From: Pogostemon cablin
Taxonomy: Eukaryota; Streptophyta; Magnoliopsida; Lamiales; Lamiaceae
DNA: 64,000 nucleotides
Assembly: GCA_023678885.1 (NCBI GenBank)
Contig: CM042963.1
Location: forward strand, 39,001,105-39,065,104
Direction: 5' to 3'
Notes under the pieces: generated by a model
The model's input: only the letters and a program-made list of their open reading frames with translations
What the model was told of the DNA's origin: nothing
The model's database searches: none
Shown: piece by piece, positions 22,768-33,902 of the stretch
Position numbering within the stretch: the stretch's first letter is position 1
How the letters are laid out: each line of letters opens with the position of its first letter
Position numbers and translations under genes: made by a program

Positions 22768-23699
22768 TATTGTTCCACTTCTCTCTTCTGCGACGGATCT
22801 CTGAAGAAAAGGATGCCCGGCGGCTTTTTGTGGTCCGGCGAGTGGTATCACCTAAGCAATTTTGGAAGCAGATGTTTCTCTCGTTGTACATATGTATGAA
22901 GGACATATTGGACGTTTTTAAACAGAATTCCTCATCCATAAAATTAATTTAAACTTGCACTGTCCAAAGATTTGATTTGAGTTCAATTCAAACTAAAACT
23001 AAAAATGGATTATGTGTTGGGTGTGTTGTTTCAGTTTGTGTGATTAATCCATTGGTCACTCCGTTCTCCTTGCAGCGTTGGGTATTCCGTTGCGTATTGT
23101 GTCGTTATGATTCCGTCATTTACCCGTTTGTTTCTCCGTCGACGTAACCGTTAGCCGTCCACTTCGTCTCTCTGGTTGGGTGAGGTAATTTCCGTTACTC
23201 CATTTTACTTTAAATTTTTATTTAATTATTTTTCTTATTGAAAATCACTATATATCTACTGTCGTTTTAACCTTTTTGTGGAGCCGTGAAGGGATGGAGG
23301 TGAGATTGCATAGCATTGAAGTTCTGGACTTTGAGGATTTGGAAATATTAACTTAATTAGCACATCGACTTGAGAGCTTGGGATTACAACTCACAATTTA
23401 CTGCGGTGGATATAAGAGGAATACTCGGTAAATAAGATAAAACCAGTTAATAAAAAGAATAAGAATGAAAATTCCAGAAAAAAAAAGAAAAAAAGAAAAA
23501 AGAATAAGGTGAAATCCGAAAAATGGATGACAGGGTGGAGTAATGTGGAGGTGTGGGGCATAATGGAGGCCCAAATTCGAGATGATAAAAAATAAAGTGA
23601 CAGTTGGGACAGCTGTGTATTGATAAAATTAAAAAGGAATTATGATGTTGGCATTGTAGGTGTGGCCCACTGTTATTCTGTGGACGGGACGAAAAATAT
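22768..23699 (+). other. 3' flank of the serine-rich gene
   Basis: Begins with the likely 3' untranslated region, followed by AT-rich DNA with an A/G-rich low-complexity run at ~23468-23515. No further exon could be supported. Confidence 0.4.
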
Positions 23700-24263
23700 T
23701 ACTCCCTCTTGTCCCATAAAAATCGATAATTCCTCCGTCCCGGGTATTTTTACCCGTTTGTACGGGCACGGAGATTAAGACGTTTTATTTTTTTAATATA
23801 TAATGTAAGAGAAAGTAGGGATAAATTAGTAATTTAAAAAGAAAAGGTGAATAAAGTTATTGGGAATGATGAATAAAGTGTAAAAAAGTAATTAAAGTTA
23901 TTGAGATTGTAAAAAGTAGGTAATAAAATATTATGTATTTTTGCCAAAAATGGAATGAGTAAAAATACGTGGGACATCCCAAAATGGAAAATGGGTAAAA
24001 ATACGTGGGACGGAGGGAGTATAATTTTTTTTGGACACGAAGATTAAAGAGTATAATAATTTAATGTAAGTGAAGTAAAGTGGAGTGAGAGAAATAATAT
24101 TTAATGTGTAGTGAGTAGTTGTATTAGAGGTGATATATAGATCATGAGAATAGATTAATTATTTTTGTATGGGTTTCATGTATTAAAAAGAAAATGTGTC
24201 AATTTTAGTGGGACAATCTAAAAAGGAAAGTATGTCTGTCAATTTTATGGGATGAAGGGAGTA
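23700..24263. mobile_element. Stowaway-like MITE interrupted by another Stowaway-like MITE
   Basis: The outer element starts TACTCCCTCTTGTCCCATAAA and ends TTTTATGGGATGAAGGGAGTA, an inverted pair with TA on both sides. Its body is broken by an inner element that has its own CCTCCGTCCCGGG / GTGGGACGGAGGGAG ends. Confidence 0.8.
23730..24022. mobile_element. Inner Stowaway-like MITE
   Basis: TIRs TCCTCCGTCCCGGGTATTTT and the inverted AAAATACGTGGGACGGAGGG bound ~290 bp. Inside is a second direct copy of AAAAATACGTGGGAC near the right end. It lies at a TA within the outer MITE. Confidence 0.75.
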
Positions 24264-24659
24264 ATTAAGAAATTACATATATACTAAGTATCAAAAAGAT
24301 GTGTGGTAGGGCATGGGCACTGAGAACTGAGAAGTCTTATCAAGGCCGGGCGCCCAATCCAACATATGCAGAATAGAAGAGCCGATTTTAATGATTAAGT
24401 AAACAAATTTAGAGAATTTGATGCATATAGTAATACACAGAGGATTAGGATTAGTGGGGTTGGGGTGTAACAAAATAACAGAAGCTACGGTACTAGTCTG
24501 AAAATCAGAAACAAGCGGCATTGCACACCGTAAGATATTTTCACAAATCCGATTTACCATCACCACAATTTTATAAAATTATTTTTATACAAGTTTTTTA
24601 CTACGTAATTTGATATTTTTAAGAAATAAATAGATTAAGAAGTAAGTTATGCGAGTTTA
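24264..24659. other. Intergenic, nothing recognised
   Basis: AT-rich DNA between the MITE nest and the LINE. A 91-codon minus-strand frame (24291-24566) has no family resemblance and looks like chance. Confidence 0.35.
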
Positions 24660-26671
24660 ATTGTATCAAAAATCTCGATGCAAATGGATAAAAGAAGGAG
24701 ATGCACATACAAGATTTTTTCACTAGTATATTAACAAAAAAAAGAAAAAGAAATGAGATTATTGGAGTTTCGGTCAGAGTGGAAGGAAGAAATTCGTGAG
24801 GTCAAAGAAGGCATTTTTGAGTTTTTCAAAAATCACTTTAGAACGAACTCAAGTGTCAGACCGGTGTTGGATGAAAGGTTGTTTGTGAATAAAATCTCCA
24901 CAGACGATAATTTATTGTTAACTGAAATTTTCTCAGAAAAAAAAATTAAGAGGCTGTATGGGAGTGTGATGGATTGAAAAGCCCAAGTCCAGACGACTTT
25001 AACTTTGGGTTTATGAAGAATTTTTGGTAGTTATTAAAGAAGGATATTATGAAGATGATGCAGGACTTTCACACCCATGGGAAATTAGTTAGAGGCACCA
25101 ACACTTCATTTATCGTTTTACTACCGAAAAAAGATGAGGCTGTCGAGCTTGGGGATTATAGACATGTATCTCTCATCGGAAGCATTTACAAATTCATTTC
25201 TAAAGTTCTCTCGAGGAGACTTCGTAGAGTGCTTGGTTCTATAATTTCAGAGCAACAATCAGTGTTTATTGGGGGTAGACATATTCTTGACAGTGTAATT
25301 GTTTTGAATGAAGTCATTGAAGATGTGAAGAAAAGAAAAGATTCTTGCCTAATCTTTAAGATTGACTTTGAAAAAGCTTATGACTCTATAGAATGGGAGT
25401 ATATCATATTGATGATGGAAGCCCTTGGTTTTCATAACCAATGGATTCATTGGATAGTGGAATGCATATCGACATCACATGCTTCAATTATTATCAATGG
25501 AAGTCTTACTTCGGAGTTTCAAATACAAAGAGGCTTGAGGCAAGGAGACCCTTTATCTCCTTTCTTGTTCCTATTGGCAGCTGAAGGCATTATTAGGATG
25601 ATGTACAAAGCTACTGAAGAGGGTCTCTTTAAACCTGTGGAAGTTGGGAGAGAAAAAATTAGTATTTCACACTTACAGTTCGCTGATGATACTATCTTTG
25701 TAGGAAAGGTTGAGATTGAAAATGTGGTATTTCAAACACGTTTTTTGATGAATCTAGAGACGGTGTCTGGATTGAAGGTTAATATTAGAAAGTGCAGCTT
25801 ATACGGAATGAATACTAATGAAGAAAGTTTAGAGGAATTTGCAGGTGTGTTAAGATGTAGGAAGGATAGTCTTCCTTTTACTTACTTGGGTGTTAAAGTC
25901 AGGACAGCTCACCGGCGAACATCAGAATGGTAGTATGTGGTGAACAAAGTTATTAAGAATAGGATTCGTAAATGGAAGGGTTTGGATATATCTATTGGAG
26001 GAAGATTGACCTTGATCAATGTAGTTTTAGCGTCATTTCCAGTTAACACTCTTTCTGCTTACTCGAGTCTTCAAAGATCCTTCTTGTGGTGTGGGGGGGG
26101 GGGATGAGAGTGAAAAGAAAATTTCTTGGGTGAAGTGGAATGATATTTGCCAGCCTAAGGAATATGGGGACCTTGGTGTTAAAGATTTAAATTGTTTTAA
26201 CTTAGCACTATTAGGTAAGTGGATGTGGAGATTTGTTAGAGATGGGTGCAGCTTGTGGATAAGGGTGACTAAATCAAGATGGGACAGCTTGGGGGGAGGG
26301 AATTTTTTTCCAGAGAGAGAGAATAAGGTAGAAGAATGAAGCCGGTAGGATGGTGGGGGGAGATTTTAAAAAATGTTGGGCAAGAAGATGGGCGGTTCTT
26401 TGGCGGTTTAGAGAAGGTTGTTGGTAATGGTGACAATGCTCTGTTTTGGGAAGATGTATGAATAGAAGGTGTTAGGTTGAGGGACAAATTTATGAGACTT
26501 TGTCACTTAAGTCTCGGAAAGAAAGATGCAATGGCGAGCTTTGGGAAATGGAGGAAGAATAGATGGTTTTGGGAGTGGAGATGGAGAAGGGAACTAAAAG
26601 ATAGAGAACTAATCATGATTGATGATCTTACTAATTTAATTAACATGTACATTCCAAGGCAAGGAGTCAAA
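24660..26671 (+). pseudogene. LINE ORF2 reverse transcriptase, broken
   Basis: The longest open part (25049-25933, 294 codons) is a non-LTR reverse transcriptase. FIVLLPKKD lies at residues 21-29, the first catalytic Asp in KIDFEKAYDS (Asp106), RGLRQGDPLSPFLF at 161-174, and the FADD active site at 211-214. Upstream, 24930-25050 reads as the family's KSPGPDGF-type segment but with a frameshift and a TAG. Downstream, SWVKWNDICQPKEYGDLGVKDL (from ~26118) is the conserved thumb/post-RT segment, placed out of frame by a run of G residues at 26090-26101. The enzyme would copy its own RNA at a nicked target; here it is non-functional. Confidence 0.9.
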
Positions 26672-26676
26672 GATAC

Positions 26677-27873
26677 TGTTGGATTGTATACTAAAAGTCT
26701 AGCTTTAGTATGAACAATGTCATAACAATATTTGAAATGAGAATCATTGATCAAATGATTGCATCTTATAATTTATTTTATATGCATGATGCAATATTCC
26801 ATTTACTTTATATTGTAGATAATATATTGTGCGACAACACGCAGAAGATCATATTATCGGTTTCCTTATAAAGTATAAACAGATGCTCACAACTGAGATA
26901 GACGGGGACTCTCTATCGGTATGGTTGTAGTGTGGTTTGGTATTAGCTTGTCTTGGCTATAGAATCACATTAGTGCACTTATGTGTATTGAGCAGGACCG
27001 CCTGAGATCGTTCTTCTTATACTGACTATATAGTAGAACTTGATCTCTGTTATTATGGAAGTTCGTGCTCTTAATCCCTATACAATAACCTCGACACGTG
27101 GGGCAGTATGTATTTCTTTGATTCATCAATGGGTGAGATTTATAAGTATTAAATCAACAAACTCGGTGAGTTGGGAAATAGTGATGTATCTATGGTGTGC
27201 TGTTGATGGTAGAAGGAATCCATGTCCGACATAGGTTGATGATGTACCCTTGAGGAGCTCATAAGGTTTATCATGTAAATCTTGCAAGTGGATTAATTTC
27301 CGGCATGATAATAAGGTTGAGTGGTACTACTCTCGGATGAGATATTAATTAATTTGAGTTGTCAGTAACTTAATTAATTAATGGACATTGTATTTCTTAA
27401 ACATGGGGAGACCATCGGGCTTATAATAAGAAGGAGCCCAGAACATAATTTTGGGATTGGACGGGTAGTGCAGTAATAATATTTTAGTGGACTATATTAT
27501 TATTATTGGATTTAATTAAAAGCTTTGGGCTAAGCCTGGTTAATTAAATTTAATTGAGGCCCAGTCCAATTTCTCCTCCTGGTCCCTGCTGTAGCCCAAG
27601 TATATAAGTCATCTCAGTTCCTGTTAAACCTAAGTCTGTGCCTCTTTTGACACACGGGAGAAAACAGATAGCAGAATGAGAGAACTCTGGGGATTGTTGA
27701 CCACCCAACACCAGAGTTGACTTTGGGACATACGGTAGAAGATCAGAGGTGTTCTTCACTGCTGTTCATCCTCTACATCGACCCAGAAGTCAGGTAAACG
27801 TTTTTATGCTTCCGCTGATTGTTTGCCTAAAATCCTAACGATCACGTTGATCCACACGATCCAATTGCCAACA
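26677..27873 (+). repeat. Solo LTR of the copia 3/4 family inside the LINE
   Basis: A 1197-bp LTR starting TGTTGGATTGTATACT and ending GATCCAATTGCCAACA, flanked by GATAC on both sides (26672-26676 and 27874-27878). It is alignable with the LTRs at 45122-46517, 49512-50899 and 63223 onward. No primer site or polypurine tract adjoins it, so the internal region was lost by LTR-LTR recombination. The LINE reading resumes directly after the second GATAC. Confidence 0.95.
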
Positions 27874-27878
27874 GATAC

Positions 27879-28473
27879 ATGGAGGTGGAACCGGACGAAA
27901 GAAGGAGTTTATTCTACAAAAGCTACCTATGAATGGATCATGAAGAATAACATTGGTGCTTCAAAGGTGGAGAAAGAAGAGTTCAAATTAATATGGAATT
28001 CATATGCTCCAACTAAAGTGAGAGTTCATGCTTGGCGTGTTTTGAGGGAACGCATTCCTACGAGGACCTTGCTAGCTCGACGTAAAGCATTGCCACTGTG
28101 AGTGTTTCATGTTCTCTATGTGGATTGAAAGCAGAAACTGTACAACATATTTACTTCGAATGCTTGTTTGCGCATAATTTATGGATACATGTCTTCAAAT
28201 GGTTGGTGATGTCAACAACTATTTCCTCGAACCCCTCAACAAATCTACTATCTTTTAGTACGATTTTCAGAGGAAAGAAAAGAAAAAATGTTTTACTTTG
28301 CATTTGGGGATGTATTATATGGTTAATATAGAAATCTAGAAATGCTATCATATTTCGGGATGAGAAAGTGGAGGTAGCTGATGTTGTAAAAGAATTAAAA
28401 ATTCGTGTTTGGAGTTGGATTCCATTAAAGGATGAGTCGATTGATCGATATGGATTTGAAGATTGAGAGCTCA
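27879..28473 (+). pseudogene. LINE ORF2 C-terminus with zf-RVT domain
   Basis: Continuation of the LINE after the solo LTR. It reads TWRWNRTKEGVYSTKATYEW, then KVRVHAWRVLRERIPTRTLL, then after a small frameshift CSLCGLKAETVQHIYFEC. This is the zf-RVT pattern (Cys-x2-Cys, His, Cys) found after plant LINE reverse transcriptases. The end of the ORF and a ~120-bp 3' region lead to the poly-A tract. Confidence 0.85.
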
Positions 28474-28613
28474 ATCTGCGAATAGTTCTTCAGTGTTAAA
28501 TGTATTTTGATATATTGGAGTTATTGATGTTATTTCTATTGTAATTCTTTTTGGGTATTCCTTATACCATATTCTATTATTTTAATAAAATTTTTGCTGT
28601 TAAAAAAAAAAGA

Positions 28614-28889
28614 AATTTTCTTATATATATTGAAGTGTGAACTATTCCGTGAGACATATAAATAGATAGGTTTGAATATGTTTATGGTACGAAGAGAGTA
28701 TTATTTAGAGAAATGAATTATTACCATTTTAAATGAAAAAAATGTTATTTCATCTAAAGAATATAAAAAAAAAAATATATTAAAATATATGTAGAGGTGA
28801 TCACGTACAGTTTATTTGATTTTCTTGATAAAATTTAAATTACATTGTTTTGGATGGTTCGATTTTACTTTTAATATTAAAATTATGGG
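28614..28889. other. Short AT-rich spacer
   Basis: Between the LINE tail and a hAT MITE. No features seen. Confidence 0.4.
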
Positions 28890-28897
28890 TTTTCAAC

Positions 28898-29257
28898 CAG
28901 TGGCGGATCTATGTAAGAGATAGGGGGCACTGGGCCCCCTTAACATTTTCTAATTAGTAGAATACATATATAAATAATGATATAATTTTCTAGTGTCCTA
29001 GTGGTGAAACATGTTTGTTAATAAGTTGGAGGTTAAATGTTCGATTCACGTCCAAGCATGCATTAATTATCTTTTTTCCCTGATCTTCTTTGTCTTTTAT
29101 TTATTTCCCCAGCATTATTCTGTCTTTTTTCCCTCTTTTTATCTCTCTTATTTTAATTGGAACATTATATAAATACAATAATTCTTCTTAAAAATTGTAA
29201 AACCATTGTATAAGAAGATTTGAGCCCCTAGACGGAAAAATCCTGCGTCCGCCACTA
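28898..29257. mobile_element. hAT-type MITE
   Basis: A 360-bp element with TIRs CAGTGGCGGA and TCCGCCACTA, flanked by an exact 8-bp target duplication TTTTCAAC (28890-28897 and 29258-29265). It has no coding capacity. The CAGTGGCGGA ends and 8-bp duplication are characteristic of non-autonomous hAT elements. Confidence 0.92.
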
Positions 29258-29424
29258 TTTTCAACTATAATTCATTATAAGATTTTAAAGATTTGGTGGT
29301 CGGTTTAGCAATTTTAATAATAAGATTTTATAACAATAAAACTAACATAAATAAATGTATAAATAGAGCAGTATACATGTTTCAGTGAAAGTTATTTTAA
29401 CAACCCATAAAGCCAAGTATATAT

Positions 29425-29686
29425 ATACACTCTTTTCTATCCCAGGTAGATATTTACATTATGTCATTTTAATTTATCCAAAGATAAAATTACATTTTTT
29501 TGATAGGTGAGTTTCACACAAAATAATTAATATTTTTACATGAGATTTACACTCAACATTAATACTATTACCAGTTCACATTAAAATATTTTATCCTTTA
29601 ATTCACCATACATTAATATATTACTCAATATATTTTAATTTATATGTAAAAAAAACAAACGTAAAAGTTTGCTTGAGAAGAGAGTA
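29425..29686. mobile_element. Possible degenerate Stowaway-like MITE
   Basis: Begins TACACTCTTTTCTATCCC and ends GCTTGAGAAGAGAGTA, which pair imperfectly as the usual TACTCC..TCCC / GGGA..GAGTA ends. ~260 bp. The core lacks other support. Confidence 0.4.
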
Positions 29687-29715
29687 TATTATTCTAAACT
29701 AGTCTAAGATAATAC

Positions 29716-29875
29716 TTTTGAACATGTTAACTATTTTAAATTTATAATATCTTATTTTAATTATGAATTGATATGACACTACAAGTCTAAATTATTTGGA
29801 ACATGTTATCTATTTTAAATTTATAGTATCTTATCTAATTATCAATTGTTATGACACTATACTATATAAGTCTAA
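29716..29875. repeat. Tandem duplication, two ~80-bp copies
   Basis: GAACATGTTAACTATTTTAA (first copy) and GAACATGTTATCTATTTTAA (second copy) start two units that both run through AAATTTATA(A/G)TATCTTA, AATTG(A/T)TATGACACTA and AAGTCTAAA. Non-coding. Confidence 0.7.
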
Positions 29876-29911
29876 AAGAAGAATCATCATTTTTTAAAAG
29901 TCATCCCCAAT

Positions 29912-31005
29912 TGTTAGAATTTTTGACAAATAACATAATTTAATAAAGTATAACAAGTTGATATTTTAACATTGAATTAAGTTCACATATGTATACTATT
30001 ATGAAACTCGAGTTCTAACAATTTGTTATTTATGTAATTTAATTAGGGAGAAAAGCCCAATTACCCTTTTTTTAAATATAATAAATTCAAAATTATAATT
30101 ATCCTCAAGTGTAAGGGATCATTTATAACAGAATATATAATCCAATTAAATTATCGAAAACATGAGATTAGAACTAAATTGATTACTACATAAGTATAAT
30201 TTGCTCCAGTAGTAAAAGTGACAAGAAGCAAACAACTAAACAAATTTAATACTCATAAAATGCACGACAATATGAATTCAAATCAATATAAAGAAGATAG
30301 CAAGATTAACAACACTATGGTTAAGGGTGCTTCTAAACTTAGGTAATGCAATAATTTATCTCATAGGGATAGAAGAACGGAATCGAAGATGAAGGATGTA
30401 ATTCTTAAATATGATGTTTTATACACAAATATGAAGATAACTTGTTATAAAACATCAAAGAATTGAAACGGGAAGATTTCGTCATTCCCTCAAACTATCC
30501 ATTAGAATTACAACACGCTCTTGACAATAACTAGACAAACATGTCACAACTACTTGTTACGTTTGAATCTAAGTCTAATTTTAGCATATCCCTAGGACTT
30601 AAGATCAAGAATCCCTCTTGATCAATAACATTAATCACAAGCTGGACCAAAAAAACATGAGTTCTTTTTCAACTCAGAATGGTGAAAAGAACAACAAGAC
30701 AAATAACCAACTAAAACAAAATACTCTAAGACTGTTCGTCCGAGGTCATCACTTAAATCTCACTGCTCGTCCCTCTTATAGATTTTGTGTGCACGGCTTT
30801 GTCAATCTCCATAAATCAAATAAATTTACAATCTTCTCCAAAACTTCCTGATCAATTTCGTCAATAGGATCTCAATCAAACTCGATCTCCTTTTCTTGTT
30901 TATACAATCAAGTCCTGCAAAAAATAAGGCACCATACCCTATATACAAATATGTGATCATGACAAAAGTAAGTGACAATTTAGCCAGCCAGGCTAACAAC
31001 TAACA
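29912..31005 (-). repeat. 3' LTR of the SIRE-like element
   Basis: The right edge is well fixed by the polypurine tract at 31006. The left edge is placed at TGTTAG (29912) because it is the perfect inverse of the CTAACA that ends the LTR at 31000-31005, giving 1094 bp. Without the other LTR the left edge stays tentative. Confidence 0.6.
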
Positions 31006-31021
31006 AACTCCCCCTTGGCAT
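31006..31021 (-). other. Polypurine tract of the SIRE-like element
   Basis: On the minus strand this reads ATGCCAAGGGGGAGTT, the typical copia polypurine tract, directly next to the LTR end. Confidence 0.85.
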
Positions 31022-31164
31022 GAGCTACATATTTGTAGTAGATGATATAAAACATGCAAGATAATAAGAACATCATACCCCTGGAGAAGATAAAATAGAG
31101 TTCAACATCCATCAAAAATTAAATAAGAGTTTTGGAACCAAATTAAAAACAAAACAAAGTTAAT

Positions 31165-32488
31165 TTAATTTGCAGATGAAGAATCCTCATCATCATCAGC
31201 AATATCCTTCAAGGCAGAATCCTCGTCTTCCTCCTCCTTGACCATCTTCATCTTCAACTTCCCAACAGACGCAGAAGCAGCATCAACTGTCTTCTTCAAT
31301 TGTCTCTCCCTCTTAGCTCTTGCCAAGGCCTCTATCAGCTCATCCATGTGAGTAGCCTGATCATTCAGACGAGCCAGAATGGCGAACAACTCCGTCTTCA
31401 TTTTTTGTGACCTGCGGAGAAATAGACTCAAGAATACTTGCAGCAGATTCCACCTTCTCTTTTAAAGCGGCCACGCCATGGGAAACCTTTAACTCCCCAG
31501 GCAAATGCTCAAGGGTGTCCACATCATCCATGAACCTAACCCCTGCATCTGTCAAGAGTTTACAAATAGTGCAAGGAAATGGAAGAGGCCTAGAACCATC
31601 GACCTTTCCTGAGAAACCCATAATGATATCAAAGAAACTCTGTCCATAGTCCAACGAGCCTTTGGTAGCAACATCATGAATAAAGCGGGCTTGAGAAACC
31701 GTCAAGTGAGACTTGTTCTTAGAAGAAGTACAGTTGTGAATAGCAATCTTGTGAAGAAGATTAAAAGATGTACCAAAATCTGAAGGAGATAACTCCGCAG
31801 ATGGCCAAATAGAGAGCTTACCACCTGTGATAACCTCACATACAAAATTTAGAGAAGTGGCCATGTCTAGACCAGAGGAAGATTCTGGAACACCCATAAC
31901 CCTCGAAATGTCTGAGGGAAAAGACTTGCACACACGATTACGACAAAATACAGTATGATAACGAGGAGAGTCAACATCACAAACATCAGTAGTGAGATTT
32001 GAGTAAAATTGCCTCACAATTTTGGGACAATAGGAGTCAGATTAGTGACAGTGCCCAGAAGACCAACAGACTCAAGCATGGGCATAATACCAAATTTCTC
32101 AAAATCAGACACACAAATATTTTGTTCAGAGTTAAAAACTAAGTCCAGAAAGTATTATACCAGTGAGCAGCAGCAGAAGAATAAAATTCTTTAGATGAGC
32201 GTTACCCACATCAATAGCTTCAATGACATCCTTCAGGGATGGAGAGCGAGGAACAGAGGACACAGGGACCAGAGCACTAGACGAAGGCTGTTTCTTCCTG
32301 GAAGAACGTCGTGGTTTGTCAACCGCATTTTCATCAACCTCGATAATCTCGCGGTGAGAAGGAGAGGAATGATCAGATGTTTGAGATGATGGAAGGGTAG
32401 TGGTTGGATTCAACACAGGAGAAGAAAATCGTTCACGTTTCTGACCGGTGGTTAAACGATAGAAAGTAATTTATTTTTGGCGAACCAT
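31165..32488 (-). pseudogene. Env-like region of the SIRE-like element
   Basis: Three open stretches on the minus strand (32132-32416, 31361-32017, 31165-31431) form one broken gene. The first is Ser/Pro-rich and basic (PRRSSRKKQPSSS). The second carries the segment MRQFYSNLTTDVCDVDSPRY, which resembles the FYANL region of plant SIRE env-like/putative plant transposon proteins. The third is charged and likely coiled-coil, with an acidic tail (KEEEDEDSALKDIADDDEDS). A possible ATG at ~32488 (MVRQK) is followed at once by a stop. I see no clear membrane anchor, so viral-envelope function is not shown; the label follows the position between RNase H and the polypurine tract. Confidence 0.65.
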
Positions 32489-32524
32489 GGTGAGAGAAGG
32501 TGAACAGATTAGGGTTTATGATTA

Positions 32525-32632
32525 GTGGAAATGGTAAAAAGTGGCCACTTTTGGATAACTGTAATTTTAAGTGGCCACATTTGTTATACATAATTTTTTC
32601 TAGCCACTTTGAAATGAATTGACCAAAATGCC
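32525..32632 (+). repeat. Left TIR of the array-bearing Mutator-like element
   Basis: Aligns imperfectly with the reverse complement of 37388-37499. Shared blocks include GTGGCCAC/ATGGCCAT, AGTGGCCACAT/AATAGCCACAT and CTAGCCACTTT. Confidence 0.7.
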
Positions 32633-33188
32633 CTTGTGGGGGACCCACTTTTCAGGTGGTTGCAGATGAGATTCCACACTTTTTGACCCAAAATACAGTA
32701 AAGGAATCGGATTCTTCTTTATTTGTGAATAAAGTGTGGAAGTACAATACCTAATACCTAGTACTACTATGTAGGCATGTGCTCCCGTAGCTCCCCCATA
32801 TTCATACAAAATAATGAGGATAATATATAGTGGAAATTGAAAAATGGGGGTGGTCGTCCAACACATATTAAAATTTTTTGTACCAGATGTTGAGCATTTG
32901 GGAGCAAATTTCCAGTAATTTTGGAGAGAATTAAGATATTTGGGTAGCAGGTGTACAAGGTATGTTAAAACAAGTTTTATAATTGTGATGCCCTAATTTT
33001 ATAATTGTTGACATGGCTCATGAGTGTATTCTAATTATTCAACGTTTTTATAATAGAATATAAAAAATTGTATGACTTGTAGAATAATTTTGTAACATTC
33101 AAAAGTTTTTCTCTCTTAAATCTTCACCACTCATGTTACATCTTGGTTTTTTTAATTAATCTTTTCAAATTTGTTAAACAATGGTGAG

Positions 33189-33705
33189 TAGGCCGAATGG
33201 ATTCAGTTGCTGGGCCGAGTAGAATAATTTTTTGGGCCGAATAGAACACCCGTCGGCCGAAATGCCCAAAAAATGATCTTTTTATTTTGTGAAACTTAGT
33301 AGGCCGAATAGAAGAAGTTAGTGGGCCGAATAGAATAGCTTGGTGGGCCGAATAGAGTAACCGTTGGCCGAATAGCCCAAAAAAATTATTTAAATTTCAG
33401 AAAGTTAGTAGGCCGAATAGAAGAAGTTAGTGGGTCGAATAGAACAACTTTGTGGGCCGAATAAAACACCCGTCGGCCGAAATGCCCAAAAAATGTTCTT
33501 TTATTTTCTGAAACTTAGTAGGCCGAATAGAAGAAGTTAGTGGGCCGAATAGAATAGCTTGGTGGGCCGAATAGAGAAACCGTTGGCCGAATAGAGAAAG
33601 CGTTGGTAGGCCGAATAGAAACTCAATGTTGGCCGAATAGAGCAAGTTACTAGGCCGAATAGGAGACACTTTTGGGCCGAATAGAGGAATAATTGGCCGA
33701 ATAGA
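33189..33705 (+). repeat. Direct array of GGCCGAATAG, about 20 copies
   Basis: The core GGCCGAATAGA recurs every ~18-40 bp with short variable linkers such as AGTTAGTG, CTTGGTG and ACTTAGTA. Blocks of several copies are themselves duplicated (33290-33400 and 33400-33560 are near repeats). All cores face the same way. Confidence 0.9.
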
Positions 33706-33902
33706 AGAAAAAAATACTGACACATTTTAAGGTGTGTCAAGGGTTTAGGGTTTTGTTGAAACAGTGTAGGTTTGCATACATTAATTTGTTGACTGGATAG
33801 AATACAAATTTAGTACAAATTTTCTAATGATTTAATGATGCAACTAATTATCTAATCTTTTAATGTTGATGTCATTAAAGTTGTTTTTGAAAAAATGTGC
33901 AG

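Larger units (their letters stand above)
24660..28613 (+). mobile_element. L1-type LINE, 5'-truncated, split by a solo LTR
   Basis: Starts within ORF2 just before the conserved stretch KWIKEGDAHTRFFH, so the endonuclease is missing. It continues through reverse transcriptase and, after a 1.2-kb solo LTR insertion, the zf-RVT domain, and ends in a poly-A tract at ~28602-28613. Several stops and frameshifts (near 24958, 25931, 26090 and 28100) make it inactive. I could not find convincing target duplications. Confidence 0.88.

Noticed and set aside
24640..28640. Target duplications of the LINE
   Set aside because: AAGAAAT-type words occur on both sides, but the flanks are too A-rich to support a specific duplication.
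33189..33705. Regularly spaced repeats resembling a CRISPR array
   Set aside because: The core is only ~10 bp, spacing is irregular, linkers are repeats themselves, an inverted partner array exists, and the host is a plant. It is part of a Mutator-like element.
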